Shown: positions 18,601 to 26,344 of the stretch, in pieces
Numbering within the stretch: the first letter of the stretch is position 1
Layout of the letters: the number at the start of each line of letters is the position of its first letter
Assembly: GCA_947088675.1 (NCBI GenBank)
Contig: CAMUHN010000023.1
Coordinates: 1-42,680 of the forward strand
Source of the DNA: an uncultured Roseburia sp.
GTDB lineage: Bacteria > Bacillota > Clostridia > Lachnospirales > Lachnospiraceae
Reading direction: 5' to 3'
Length of the DNA stretch: 42,680 nt
Notes under the pieces: model-generated
Seen by the model: the letters and a program-made list of their open reading frames with translations, nothing else
Database searches by the model: none
Told to the model about the DNA's origin: nothing
Program-made: the position numbers and the translations under genes

Positions 18601-19430
18601 AAGAAGTGTATGTCTGCAAAAATAAAGTTGCAAAGCCGACTGTATTTATTCCGGTATTTCCCGGTACAAACTGCGAATACGACAGCGCCAGGGCATTTGA
18701 GCGCGCAGGCGCGGATGTGATCGTAAAAGTATTTCAGAATATAAATGCATCCGATATCCGCGATTCGGTCGAGACATTTACAAAAGCGATAGAAAAATCC
18801 CAGATTATTATGTTTCCGGGCGGCTTTTCAGCGGGTGACGAGCCGGAGGGTTCCGCTAAATTCTTTGCGACAGCGTTTCGCAATGCAAAGATGACGGAGG
18901 CAGTGATGAAGCTTTTGAACGAGAGAGACGGGCTTGCACTCGGAATCTGTAACGGTTTCCAGGCGCTGATTAAACTTGGGCTTGTTCCATACGGCAGGAT
19001 CCAACCGCAGGAAGCAGATTCCCCGACTCTGACCTACAATACCATTGGACGCCATATCAGTAAAATGGTATATATCAAAGTAGTCACAGACAAATCGCCA
19101 TGGCTTTCTCAGGCAAATGTCGGACAGGTGTACACAAATCCGGCCTCACATGGAGAAGGACGTTTTGTTGCTCCGAAAGTCTGGCTGGACCGGCTGTTTG
19201 AAAACGGACAGGTTGCGACGCAGTATGTCAACGAGGCCGGCAATCCAACGATGGACGAGGAGTGGAATGTCAACGGTTCCTATATGGCGATTGAGGGCAT
19301 TACAAGCCCGGACGGGCGCGTGCTTGGCAAGATGGCGCACTCGGAACGCCGCGGCGACGGTGTAGCAATTAATATTTATGGAGAGCAGGATTTAAAATTA
19401 TTTGAATCCGGCGTAGCTTATTTTCGATAA
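15615..19430 (+). CDS. purL: Phosphoribosylformylglycinamidine synthase, single-chain form
   Basis: A 1271-residue large-type enzyme that converts FGAR to FGAM with glutamine and ATP in purine synthesis. Seen: the linker/ATP grasp block TYWSDHCRHTTFSTEL, NFKNETHNHPTEIEPFGGAAT, the FGAM synthase core GGRTGRDGIGGATGSS and NDFGAGGVSVAIGELADG. A C-terminal class I glutaminase has FPGTNCEYDS, MFPGGFSAGDEP, nucleophile C1112 in LGICNGFQ, and ASHGEGRF. I prefer the ATG at 15615 (MSNVRRVYVEKK), with GAGG 6 bases upstream, over the ATG at 15603. All domains are fused in one chain, not split as purS/purQ/purL. Confidence 0.96.
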   Translation: MSNVRRVYVEKKEQFAVMADELKSEIQNYLGISSVTGVRVLIRYDAEHISDTTWQKALVTIFSEPPVDYVFEERFPMSENGPLAVFSVEFLPGQFDQRADSAMQCIKLLNEDEEPLIRTAVTYVIAGTITDEELSAIKKHCINPVDSRESGMEKPETLVQSFEEPADVAILDGFCDMAEENLNELYESLGLAMTWKDFLHIRKYFKTEEKRDPSMTEIRVLDTYWSDHCRHTTFSTELKEIRFEDGEYREPIYAAYQDYIHTFRNMYAGREDKFVCLMDIALMAAKRLKKEGKLTDQEESDEINACSVVVPIEVDGKTEEWLVNFKNETHNHPTEIEPFGGAATCLGGAIRDPLSGRTYVYQAMRITGAADPTVSVKDTIAGKLPQKKLVREAAHGYSSYGNQIGLATGYVKEIYHPNYVAKRMEIGAVMGAAPRRAVQRLTSDPGDRIILLGGRTGRDGIGGATGSSKAHTTKSTEVCGAEVQKGNPPTERKLQRLFRREEVAHIIKKCNDFGAGGVSVAIGELADGLCVDLDKVPKKYAGLDGTELAISESQERMAVVVAQKDVQQFLSYAKEENLEAVEVAVVTKEPRLVLKWRGKEIVNISRAFLDTNGAHQETSVTVEMPDADQNYFHKITSDQTAYPLLERGDVRETWLKMLADLNVCSQKGLVEMFDGSIGAGSVFMPYGGKYQLTETQSMVAKIPVLSGESDAVTMMSYGFDPYLSSWSPFHGAVYAVLESLARIVASGGDWRKVHFTFQEYFRRMSGDPKRWSQPFAALLGAYSAQIGFGLSSIGGKDSMSGTFNETDVPPTLVSFAVDVAKESDIITPEFKTAGSRLILFRAQRDNYDLPVYEQVMKLYDLLHELTGKGLIRSAYALDGKGLAAAVSKAAFGNGLGVTVLREVSTDLLFLPGIGDIVAEVPQDQADQLKEISGAAGLLPFLTEVGYITEKAEFRYKEFVISMREAVDAWTKTLEKVFPTRAFDSKEELDTGIYQAKEVYVCKNKVAKPTVFIPVFPGTNCEYDSARAFERAGADVIVKVFQNINASDIRDSVETFTKAIEKSQIIMFPGGFSAGDEPEGSAKFFATAFRNAKMTEAVMKLLNERDGLALGICNGFQALIKLGLVPYGRIQPQEADSPTLTYNTIGRHISKMVYIKVVTDKSPWLSQANVGQVYTNPASHGEGRFVAPKVWLDRLFENGQVATQYVNEAGNPTMDEEWNVNGSYMAIEGITSPDGRVLGKMAHSERRGDGVAINIYGEQDLKLFESGVAYFR

Positions 19431-19435
19431 GAAAA

Positions 19436-19469
19436 ATCCCGGGACGGGGAAGATCTGTTCCGGGGTTTT
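19436..19469 (+). terminator. Rho-independent terminator after purL
   Basis: ATCCCGG pairs with CCGGGGT across a loop of about 17 bases and is followed by a short T-run (TTTTATA). It ends six bases past the purL stop, just upstream of structured repeat copy B. Confidence 0.75.
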
Positions 19470-19472
19470 ATA

Positions 19473-19556
19473 TGCGCAGGCCCGGGAATAAGAGCAGGTC
19501 ATTTGTGTGACACCCGTGCCGCGCGGCGGGCAGAGAAGAAAGGATACCGCTGCTCG
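19473..19556 (+). repeat. Structured interspersed repeat, copy B
   Basis: Related to the element at 7200-7284. It shares TGCGCAGGCCCG and GCCGCGCGGCGGGCAG exactly, with a different middle. The outer stem GGCCCGGG/CCCGTGCC (19479-19486 with 19513-19520) keeps pairing with one mismatch. The pair at the seventh position swaps C-G for G-C relative to copy A. The second hairpin CGGGCAG/CTGCTCG (19527-19533 with 19550-19556) keeps pairing through one G-U. It lies between the purL terminator and the next gene's ribosome binding site. Confidence 0.6.
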
Positions 19557-19581
19557 CTATGCCGGTTATGGGGGGAGTGTT

Positions 19582-20235
19582 ATGATAATACGAAAACATT
19601 TTCGGGCATGTTTGAAAGATGATGTGTCCGACGAGACGAAGAAAGCGGCCGTTGCGAGAGACGCCGCAGTATGTCGGGCCGCAGTTGCGGATGGCAAATG
19701 TCTGACAGTGGCGCTTTATGGGCATGAGAATATGCTGTTCCTATATATGGAAGCGCTTTCTGAGGAACTGACGCCGCAGACATTGTTTCCGCAGCTTTCA
19801 AAATTACTGGAACTCTGGCCGCAAAAGGACGGAAAGACGCCCTGGGCCTATATGTATCACATCTATTATCACGCAGTGCCAAAGTCCGAGCAGATGTGGG
19901 CACGCAGCGGAAAGAAGATGAGGCGGGGGCGTATTGCGTACCTTAAGGAGGAGAAACTTTTTTCCTATATCTATTATCACAAAATGATTGTGGACGAAGG
20001 GTTGCTTGAGGGAGATATGTATCAGTCGATCGCGCTGCATGATAATATTTTGTTTTCCTATTTTGAGGAACCGAAGATTTTTACACATATCAATAGCGAA
20101 GATTACAGGCCGTCTGAGGCGATTAAAGCATGGCTGGCGGTAGACCCGGAGAGTCATTTTGATCATGAACTCGCAGGTGAGGATAACTTTTTATTAATTG
20201 ATGAGATTTTTTCCACAGGGAGAGAAGACATTTGA
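19582..20235 (+). CDS. Protein with two RhaM-like alpha/beta-barrel units, function unknown
   Basis: A 217-residue soluble protein not recognised as a named family. It seems to contain an internal duplication. ALYGHENMLFLYMEA (first half) matches ALHDNILFSYFEEP (second half), and YHIYYHAVP matches YIYYHKMIV. The order of strand, Trp-containing helix and strand recalls dimeric alpha/beta-barrel proteins such as L-rhamnose mutarotase, so a sugar-related role is possible. I chose the ATG at 19582, with GGGGGAG just upstream; the longer frame would run back into the structured repeat. Its stop overlaps the start of the following diguanylate cyclase, suggesting a joint function. Confidence 0.6.
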   Translation: MIIRKHFRACLKDDVSDETKKAAVARDAAVCRAAVADGKCLTVALYGHENMLFLYMEALSEELTPQTLFPQLSKLLELWPQKDGKTPWAYMYHIYYHAVPKSEQMWARSGKKMRRGRIAYLKEEKLFSYIYYHKMIVDEGLLEGDMYQSIALHDNILFSYFEEPKIFTHINSEDYRPSEAIKAWLAVDPESHFDHELAGEDNFLLIDEIFSTGREDI

Positions 20236-21878
20236 AAGACATGGAAGAAAATCGGTGGATGAAAAGAGCGGTGATCCTGTTGTATGGAATTTGTATTGTG
20301 GGTTTTGCTGTTTTTTTGATCTATGTACGACTGAATTATCACAATGATATTTTTACCGGAAGACAGGAGGTCGGCTGTGTCGTTCTTGACGGTATACAGG
20401 TTACAAAAGTGGAAGATGAGAAAGCGCCTGTCGGCATCAGGCTTTTGTATGAGATAAGGATTCCGGATACAGTAAAAGAGGGCAGTAAGCTGATGTTTTT
20501 CACCTCACATCAGGGGGTTACTGTAAAAATAGCGGACGAAACCGTATATAGTGTGAAGCTTTCGGACGGAAAGCGGATGGGGAGGACGCCCGGGAAATTT
20601 TGGAATGCAATACCGATTTACTGTACCGATGCAAAGCAGACGATTGTTGTCACACTGACTCCCGTATATCAAAGCGGAGCAGATGCGGACATCGAATTTT
20701 ATGCGGGGAGCAAATTTGAGATTTCTCTCGAAGTGATTCGAAAAGAGTTTGCTCTGTTTTTTATCAGCTTTTTATCGGTAGTCACAGGGATTGTATTTAT
20801 GATCTGCACGATTTGTTTCTTTCGGCGCAGGGATATGGACAAAAGCCTGATGATGCTTGGCCTTTTTTCGCTGAATATCGGTCTGTGGAAAATATCGGAT
20901 CTTAAAATGACATCGCTGTTTCTTCCGTATTCGCTGGTGCGCACCTATGCCACATATCTGTTTTTGATGCTGGTTACAGTGCCGTATGTGATGTACCTTT
21001 ATCATATGATGAAGACAGAAAAGAAAAGACTCTGGCTTTTTGTCTGCCTGGCAGGTATTTTTGTAAATATATTTGCGCTGTATATGCAGCTTTCCGGGAA
21101 AAAAGACATGAAAGAGTTATTGTGGACTACACATGCCGTAATGATACTTGTACTGATAACGGCTGTTTATCTGGTGGTGCAGGAAGCCAGAGAACACGGC
21201 TTTCGAAAGCGGTTGTGGATACTGGCAGCCTGTCTGGGCGCGACGCTGTCCGGTATGCTTGCGGATCTTCTTGTTTATTATTTTTTTAAGGGCAGTACGG
21301 CGCTTAGTATGCTGGGGTTTTTAATTTACAGTACTGTACTCGGCATCCTGTCGATGCAGGATATGCGCAAATTGATTGCGATCGGCAGAAAGGCAAAGCA
21401 TTTTGAGGAGATGGCGTATCACGATCAGCTGACAGGACTTTATAACAGGGCGGCTTATGTTGATTTTACGGAAGATCCGCAGTTCCGGCGTGAGGATTAT
21501 ATGATTGTGATGTGCGACCTGAACAATTTAAAAAAATGCAATGATACGCGGGGGCATGACAAAGGAGATTATTATATTACAAAGAGCGCGAATCTGATCA
21601 GAGAGATCTTCCATAAAAATGCAAGATGGTACCGCATGGGAGGCGATGAGTTCTGCATTCTGATGAAAGATGTCTCTCTGAAAGAATGCGAGAAAATGGC
21701 GGCGAGGTTAAAGACAGAGTCGGAAGCTTATAACAATAATCATCCGGGCGAATTTCCGATGCGGATTGCATGCGGATATGCAATGTACGACGCGCAGAAC
21801 GATTATGATTTTGCAGATACCGTGCGCCGTGCGGATAAAATGATGTATCATGAAAAGTTTATGATGAAACAGGTATAA
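20232..21878 (+). CDS. Membrane diguanylate cyclase (GGDEF)
   Basis: A 548-residue protein with a 7TMR-DISM-like layout. One N-terminal membrane helix is at about 12-32. An extracellular beta-rich domain follows (about 35-165, with a carbohydrate-binding-like sandwich pattern), then a group of about seven helices (about 175-380). The C-terminal GGDEF domain has DQLTGLYNRAAY and a canonical GGDEF at residues 470-474. No RxxD inhibitory site is visible upstream of it. It should make cyclic di-GMP in response to an external ligand. The start is probably TTG at 20232, with GGGAGAG 6 bases upstream and a TTGA overlap with the previous stop. ATG at 20241 is the alternative. Confidence 0.9.
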   Translation: MKDMEENRWMKRAVILLYGICIVGFAVFLIYVRLNYHNDIFTGRQEVGCVVLDGIQVTKVEDEKAPVGIRLLYEIRIPDTVKEGSKLMFFTSHQGVTVKIADETVYSVKLSDGKRMGRTPGKFWNAIPIYCTDAKQTIVVTLTPVYQSGADADIEFYAGSKFEISLEVIRKEFALFFISFLSVVTGIVFMICTICFFRRRDMDKSLMMLGLFSLNIGLWKISDLKMTSLFLPYSLVRTYATYLFLMLVTVPYVMYLYHMMKTEKKRLWLFVCLAGIFVNIFALYMQLSGKKDMKELLWTTHAVMILVLITAVYLVVQEAREHGFRKRLWILAACLGATLSGMLADLLVYYFFKGSTALSMLGFLIYSTVLGILSMQDMRKLIAIGRKAKHFEEMAYHDQLTGLYNRAAYVDFTEDPQFRREDYMIVMCDLNNLKKCNDTRGHDKGDYYITKSANLIREIFHKNARWYRMGGDEFCILMKDVSLKECEKMAARLKTESEAYNNNHPGEFPMRIACGYAMYDAQNDYDFADTVRRADKMMYHEKFMMKQV

Positions 21879-21897
21879 TAAGATAGAAAGGATCAGA

Positions 21898-22563
21898 ATG
21901 GGACAGATCATACTTGCATCGGGTTCTCCGCGGCGGAAAGAACTTCTGGAGCAGCTGGGGCTTTGTTTTGAAGTATGCCCGGCCGTGGGAGGGGAGCATA
22001 CACAGCAGACGCATCCAAAACGTGTTGTAATGGAGCTTGCATCGGGCAAGGCGCGGGAAGTGGCGGGCCGTATCCGGGCGTATGGCGATGCGCATAAAAG
22101 AGAAACTTCGCCGCAGGATATTCTTGTGATCGGCGCCGATACCGTTGTTTCCGTATGCGGACAGATTCTTGGAAAACCAAAAGACGAGAAGGATGCGTTT
22201 CGTATGCTTTCGCTTTTGTCCGGTAAAACGCATGAGGTCTATACCGGCGTTGCACTTGTGTTTTTAGAGACTTCCGGCAGAGCCGGCGAGCATCTGTTTT
22301 ATGAAAAGACGAGTGTGCAGATGAGCAGGATGGACGATACGGAGATTCGGAATTATATCGCAACGGGAGAGCCGATGGATAAAGCAGGCGCTTACGGCAT
22401 TCAGGGGAAATGCGCCGTTTATATCGACGGGATCGAAGGCGATTATAATAATGTAGTCGGACTTCCCGTCGCTGCGCTTTATCGTGAATTAAAAAAAATC
22501 GGAACTAATTTATTTGACTGGCAGCGCAGCATTTTTGATCAGGCCGCTGCGCCGGAGGGATAG
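21898..22563 (+). CDS. maf: Maf/YhdE family nucleoside triphosphate pyrophosphatase
   Basis: A 221-residue protein with the Maf N-terminal signature ILASGSPRRKELLEQLGL, GADTVVSV with the catalytic Asp, KTHEVYTGVAL, and DKAGAYGIQGKCAVYIDGIEGDYNNVVGLP. Members hydrolyse dTTP/UTP and modified pyrimidine nucleotides, acting as house-cleaning enzymes, and affect septation in Bacillus. It is slightly longer than the usual 190-200 residues. AGAAAGGATC precedes the ATG. The stop directly abuts the next gene. Confidence 0.95.
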   Translation: MGQIILASGSPRRKELLEQLGLCFEVCPAVGGEHTQQTHPKRVVMELASGKAREVAGRIRAYGDAHKRETSPQDILVIGADTVVSVCGQILGKPKDEKDAFRMLSLLSGKTHEVYTGVALVFLETSGRAGEHLFYEKTSVQMSRMDDTEIRNYIATGEPMDKAGAYGIQGKCAVYIDGIEGDYNNVVGLPVAALYRELKKIGTNLFDWQRSIFDQAAAPEG

Positions 22564-23544
22564 ATGAAAAAAATACTGGCAGTCTTTTTGATGTGTGCAT
22601 TGTTAACCGCATCCGGATGTCAGATCGGAGGCAGAGATATTGTTGTCACCGGTGTGGCCGGCAACCGGCAGGTATTTACGATCGGAAAAAAGAGCTGTGA
22701 TATCAGGGAGGCAAAGGTTTATCTGACAAATTACAGAAATATATACGGGACGGCTTACGGGATCAATCTATGGGAACATGATTTTGGAAACAGTTCGCTG
22801 GAAGATTATGTCAGAGGCGTTGCGCTGGACGAGCTGACGAAGATATTCTGTATGGAACTGCTGGCGGAGCAAAATGAGGTTACGCTTACCGATGAGGAAA
22901 ACAAAAAGGTCAGGGAGGCCGCAAAAGAATATTACGGTTCTCTGACGGATGCGGAAGTAGCGTATATGGATGTCTCCGAGCGGGATATTGCGGATTATTA
23001 CGGGCGTTATGCGCTGGCGCAGAAAATATACAATTATTTAACAGAAAGTGTAAATGAAGAAGTCAGCGATGACGAGGCTCGTGTGATGGAAATCATGCAG
23101 ATTTATGTGACAAGTGCGAAAAGCGCGGCGGAAGTAGCAGCAAAGCTTGCAGCGGAAGAGGAATTTGCTGCCGTAGCGAAAAACTATAACGAAAAACCCG
23201 CGATTTCTGTGACCGTTTCAAGAGACGAGCTGCCGCCCGAGGTGGAGGAGGCTGCATTTGAGCTTGATAACAACCAGGTTTCGGGTAAAATAGAAGCGTC
23301 TGACGGGTACTATTTTATCAAATGCCTGAATAAATATAATGTGGAACTGACAGAGGCCAATAAATCAAAAATTGTGGAGAAAAGGGAAAACGAGGTGTTT
23401 GACAACGCTTACGACAAACTGCTTGTATCGCTTACCTCAAGCTTTTACGAGGAGGCCTGGAATGCGATTGATCTTGCTCTTGACGAGGAATTAAATACAA
23501 ACAGTTTTTTTGCGGTCTTTGAACAGTACTTTGCAGAAATATAG
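22564..23544 (+). CDS. PrsA/SurA-like lipoprotein with parvulin-like domain
   Basis: A 326-residue lipoprotein. The signal peptide ends in lipobox LTASGC with lipidated C19. An N-terminal helical chaperone region (about 45-150) is followed by a PPIC-type rotamase-like segment (about 170-260: MEIMQIYVTSAKSAAE, then FAAVAKNYNEKP, ELPPEVEEAAFELDNNQVSG, DGYYFIKCLNKY). A helical C-terminus follows. It likely assists folding of exported proteins on the outer face of the membrane. It starts directly after the maf stop, and the MATE exporter follows 12 bp later. Parvulin active-site residues are not fully conserved, so isomerase activity is uncertain. Confidence 0.8.
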   Translation: MKKILAVFLMCALLTASGCQIGGRDIVVTGVAGNRQVFTIGKKSCDIREAKVYLTNYRNIYGTAYGINLWEHDFGNSSLEDYVRGVALDELTKIFCMELLAEQNEVTLTDEENKKVREAAKEYYGSLTDAEVAYMDVSERDIADYYGRYALAQKIYNYLTESVNEEVSDDEARVMEIMQIYVTSAKSAAEVAAKLAAEEEFAAVAKNYNEKPAISVTVSRDELPPEVEEAAFELDNNQVSGKIEASDGYYFIKCLNKYNVELTEANKSKIVEKRENEVFDNAYDKLLVSLTSSFYEEAWNAIDLALDEELNTNSFFAVFEQYFAEI

Positions 23545-23556
23545 AAAGGAAACTAC

Positions 23557-24897
23557 ATGACAAAGGATATGACAAACGGTTCACCGATGAAGCTGATTTT
23601 GAGCTTCTCGGTGCCGTTATTATTTGGAAATTTATTTCAGCAGTTTTACAGTCTGGTCGATACGCTGATCGTTGGACAGTATCTCGGCGTGGATGCGCTT
23701 GCAGCGGTCGGTTCAACCGGATCGCTGAATTTTCTTGTAATCGGATTTTGCATGGGAGTGTGCAGCGGCTTTGCCATTCCGCTCTCCCACAAATTTGGCG
23801 CCGGCGATTACAGGGGGATGCGTATGTTTATGATGAACGCAATCTACCTGTCCGTCGTTTTTGCCATTGTGATGACGGCACTGATGGTGATCTTCTGCCG
23901 GCCGATTTTACAGCTGATGCGTACACCGGATAACATCATAGACGATGCCTATATTTATATTGTGATTATATTTGCAGGTATTCCCACTACATATCTGTAT
24001 AATCTCGCGGCAGGCGTCGTGCGTGCAATGGGAGACAGCAGAACGCCGGTTGTATTTCTGACAATCGCTTCGTTTGTCAATATCGGGCTTGATCTGCTCT
24101 TTATTACGCAGTTCGGGATGGGGGTTTCCGGCGCAGCTCTTGCAACTGTAATTTCCCAGGCAGTTTCCGGCGTCGGACTTCTGCTGTATAGCCTGAAAAA
24201 ATTTGAATTGCTGCGCACAGAAAGAGAGGAACGCAGAGTAAATCGCTCGCTTATGGCGACGCTTTGTAATATGGGCATTCCGATGGGGATGCAGTATTCC
24301 ATCACGGCGATTGGCAGCGTTATTTTACAGAGTGCGGTCAATACACTGGGATCGAATGCCGTTGCAGCGATGACGGCTGGCGGCAGGATCGGCATGTTCT
24401 TTACCTGTCCGTATGAGGCGCTTGGCTCCACAATGGCAACCTATGGAGGACAAAACGTCGGGGCAAAAAAACTCGACCGCATCGGCAGCGGTTTAAAGGC
24501 ATGTTCCATTTTGGGCATTGCCTATTCCGCGATTGCGTTTGTGCTGCTGTGGTTTACCGGGGAGCGGCTTGCCATGTTCTTTGTTGAGAGCGCCAATGTT
24601 TCGATTATTGCGGACGTAAAACTGTTTTTGCTGATCAACAGCGCCTTTTATATCACGCTGGCGTTTGTCAATATTATCCGTTTCCTGATTCAGGGAATGG
24701 GATTTAGCAAGTTTGCTATTTTAGCGGGCGTTTTCGAGATGGCGGCAAGAATGATTGCAGGATTTATCCTTGTCCCTCTGTTTGGATTTACGGCGGCATG
24801 TTTTGCAAATCCGATAGCATGGGTGTTTGCCGATATCTTTTTGTTTCCGGCCTATTTTTATGTGTGTAAAAAGACGAAAGAGATATTAAAGATTTAA
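23557..24897 (+). CDS. MATE family multidrug/Na+ antiporter
   Basis: A 446-residue polytopic membrane protein with about twelve helices in two MatE halves. It starts MTKDMTNGSPMKLILSFSVP and contains LFQQFYSLVDTLIVGQYLG, a classic MATE N-terminal block, and ARMIAGFILVPLFGFTAACFANPIAW in the second half. Such proteins export cationic compounds using a Na+ or H+ gradient; the substrate cannot be read from sequence. AGAAAGGAAAC precedes the ATG. Confidence 0.93.
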   Translation: MTKDMTNGSPMKLILSFSVPLLFGNLFQQFYSLVDTLIVGQYLGVDALAAVGSTGSLNFLVIGFCMGVCSGFAIPLSHKFGAGDYRGMRMFMMNAIYLSVVFAIVMTALMVIFCRPILQLMRTPDNIIDDAYIYIVIIFAGIPTTYLYNLAAGVVRAMGDSRTPVVFLTIASFVNIGLDLLFITQFGMGVSGAALATVISQAVSGVGLLLYSLKKFELLRTEREERRVNRSLMATLCNMGIPMGMQYSITAIGSVILQSAVNTLGSNAVAAMTAGGRIGMFFTCPYEALGSTMATYGGQNVGAKKLDRIGSGLKACSILGIAYSAIAFVLLWFTGERLAMFFVESANVSIIADVKLFLLINSAFYITLAFVNIIRFLIQGMGFSKFAILAGVFEMAARMIAGFILVPLFGFTAACFANPIAWVFADIFLFPAYFYVCKKTKEILKI

Positions 24898-24951
24898 TCT
24901 GCGCAGCGTCCAGACAATCTGCGCATTTGACAGGAAAGGGTAGGATTGTGT

Positions 24952-25818
24952 ATGTCTGAATTATGGAAAGCGATTCTGTTTGGAATTGTCGAGGGGATCA
25001 CAGAGTGGCTCCCGATCAGCAGTACCGGTCATATGATACTGCTGGACGAATTTCTGACATTAAATGTCAGTGAAGATTTTCGCAGTATGTTTTTTGTTGT
25101 GATCCAGCTTGGCGCGATACTTGCAGTTGTGCTGCTGTTCTGGAGCCGGATCTGGCCGTTTGCTCTCGCAGCGAAATATAGCAGGACAAAAGCAGAGCAG
25201 GATATCTGGAAGTTTGGCGCTGTTGCGGTTCGAAAAGAAATTATGATAAACTGGGGAAAGATTGTGGCTGCCTGTCTGCCCGCGATTCTTTTTGTGATTC
25301 TGGGGCTGGATGAAGTCTGTGACACATACTTTTATAATCCTGTATGCGTCTCTGCCGCGCTGATTCTGTTTGGCGTGATTTTTATTCTGGTGGAAAACCG
25401 CAATAAGAAACTGCAGCCGATCGTGCAGGAGATGACTGGGATTACATGGAAAATGGCAGTACTGATCGGCATATTTCAGCTTCTTGCGGCAGCGTTTCCG
25501 GGTACGTCGCGCTCCGGGGCGACAATTATCGGCGCATTACTGATCGGTATTTCGAGGAAAGCGGCAAGTGAATTTACATTTATTCTCGCCATTCCGGTGA
25601 TGCTTGGTGCAAGTCTTTTGAAAATGCTTGATTTTGGGTTTCTGCTGACTGGAAGTGAGTGGATGATTCTGCTTTTTGGAATGGCGAGCGCATTCCTTGT
25701 TTCGATTGTCGTGATACGATTTCTGTTAAGTTATATCAGAAAGCATGATTTTAAAGTGTTTGGGTGGTACCGCATCGCGCTTGGCGCAATTGTACTGCTG
25801 TATTTTATGTTCCGATGA
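24952..25818 (+). CDS. uppP: Undecaprenyl-diphosphatase UppP (BacA)
   Basis: A 288-residue membrane enzyme. It carries EGITEWLPISSTGHMIL near the N-terminus and PGTSRSGATIIGALL in the second half, the two inverted-repeat active-site blocks of the BacA family. It recycles the lipid carrier for peptidoglycan synthesis, and higher dosage can raise bacitracin tolerance. The ATG at 24952, preceded by GGGTAGG, is preferred over the TTG two codons earlier. Confidence 0.96.
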   Translation: MSELWKAILFGIVEGITEWLPISSTGHMILLDEFLTLNVSEDFRSMFFVVIQLGAILAVVLLFWSRIWPFALAAKYSRTKAEQDIWKFGAVAVRKEIMINWGKIVAACLPAILFVILGLDEVCDTYFYNPVCVSAALILFGVIFILVENRNKKLQPIVQEMTGITWKMAVLIGIFQLLAAAFPGTSRSGATIIGALLIGISRKAASEFTFILAIPVMLGASLLKMLDFGFLLTGSEWMILLFGMASAFLVSIVVIRFLLSYIRKHDFKVFGWYRIALGAIVLLYFMFR

Positions 25819-25824
25819 AATCAC

Positions 25825-25852
25825 TTGTATTTTTCAAAATAGTTGGTATAAT
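25825..25852 (+). promoter_or_regulatory. Extended -10 promoter upstream of the small membrane protein
   Basis: TTGTAT (25825-25830), 16 bp, and a perfect TATAAT (25847-25852) preceded by TGG, an extended -10. It starts just past the uppP stop and reads into the gene at 25890. Confidence 0.8.
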
Positions 25853-25889
25853 GATCATAGTTATGCCGAAATAAAAAGAGAGGAAAGTC

Positions 25890-26291
25890 ATGAGCGATCC
25901 ACAGGAAATCAGAGATTTTGAAAAAAATACAGAAGAGACGCCGCGTGTGTCGATTCGGGAACGGCGCAGGCAGAGCGCCGCAAAGCCTTTTTTGGAACAT
26001 GAGCAGATCAGTATGCTGATTTTATTTGCGGCAATCGTGGCTGCCATTTCTTCTGTATTAGTGGGGGTACTGGCGCTTCATATACCGGCGATTGTATGCT
26101 GCGCGGTCATTTTTCTGGAGATGGCGATAGCAGGCTGCCTTTTAAAAGTGCCTGTCTGGCTGCACGTTGCGGTAGTCGCGATACAACTGGCGGCGGGTTT
26201 GTGGCAGAAAAAGCTGGTATTGATACTGCTTGGCATATTGGTGTATCTGTTGTTTGGCTATGCATTCCGTCATATGCGCAGGCAATATTAA
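25890..26291 (+). CDS. Small membrane protein, function unknown
   Basis: A 133-residue protein. A hydrophilic, charged N-terminus of about 38 residues (including VSIRERRRQSA) is followed by about four hydrophobic segments: MLILFAAIVAAISS, IPAIVCCAVIFLEMAIAG, VWLHVAVVAIQLAAGL and LVLILLGILVYLLFGYAF. A basic tail RHMRRQY suggests the C-terminus is inside. AGAGAGGAAAG precedes the ATG and the gene has its own promoter. I recognise no family. Confidence 0.75.
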   Translation: MSDPQEIRDFEKNTEETPRVSIRERRRQSAAKPFLEHEQISMLILFAAIVAAISSVLVGVLALHIPAIVCCAVIFLEMAIAGCLLKVPVWLHVAVVAIQLAAGLWQKKLVLILLGILVYLLFGYAFRHMRRQY

Positions 26292-26344
26292 AACATAAGC
26301 TGCAGATTGTTCTGCAAATTACATGAAAAACGGAGCGGCATATC

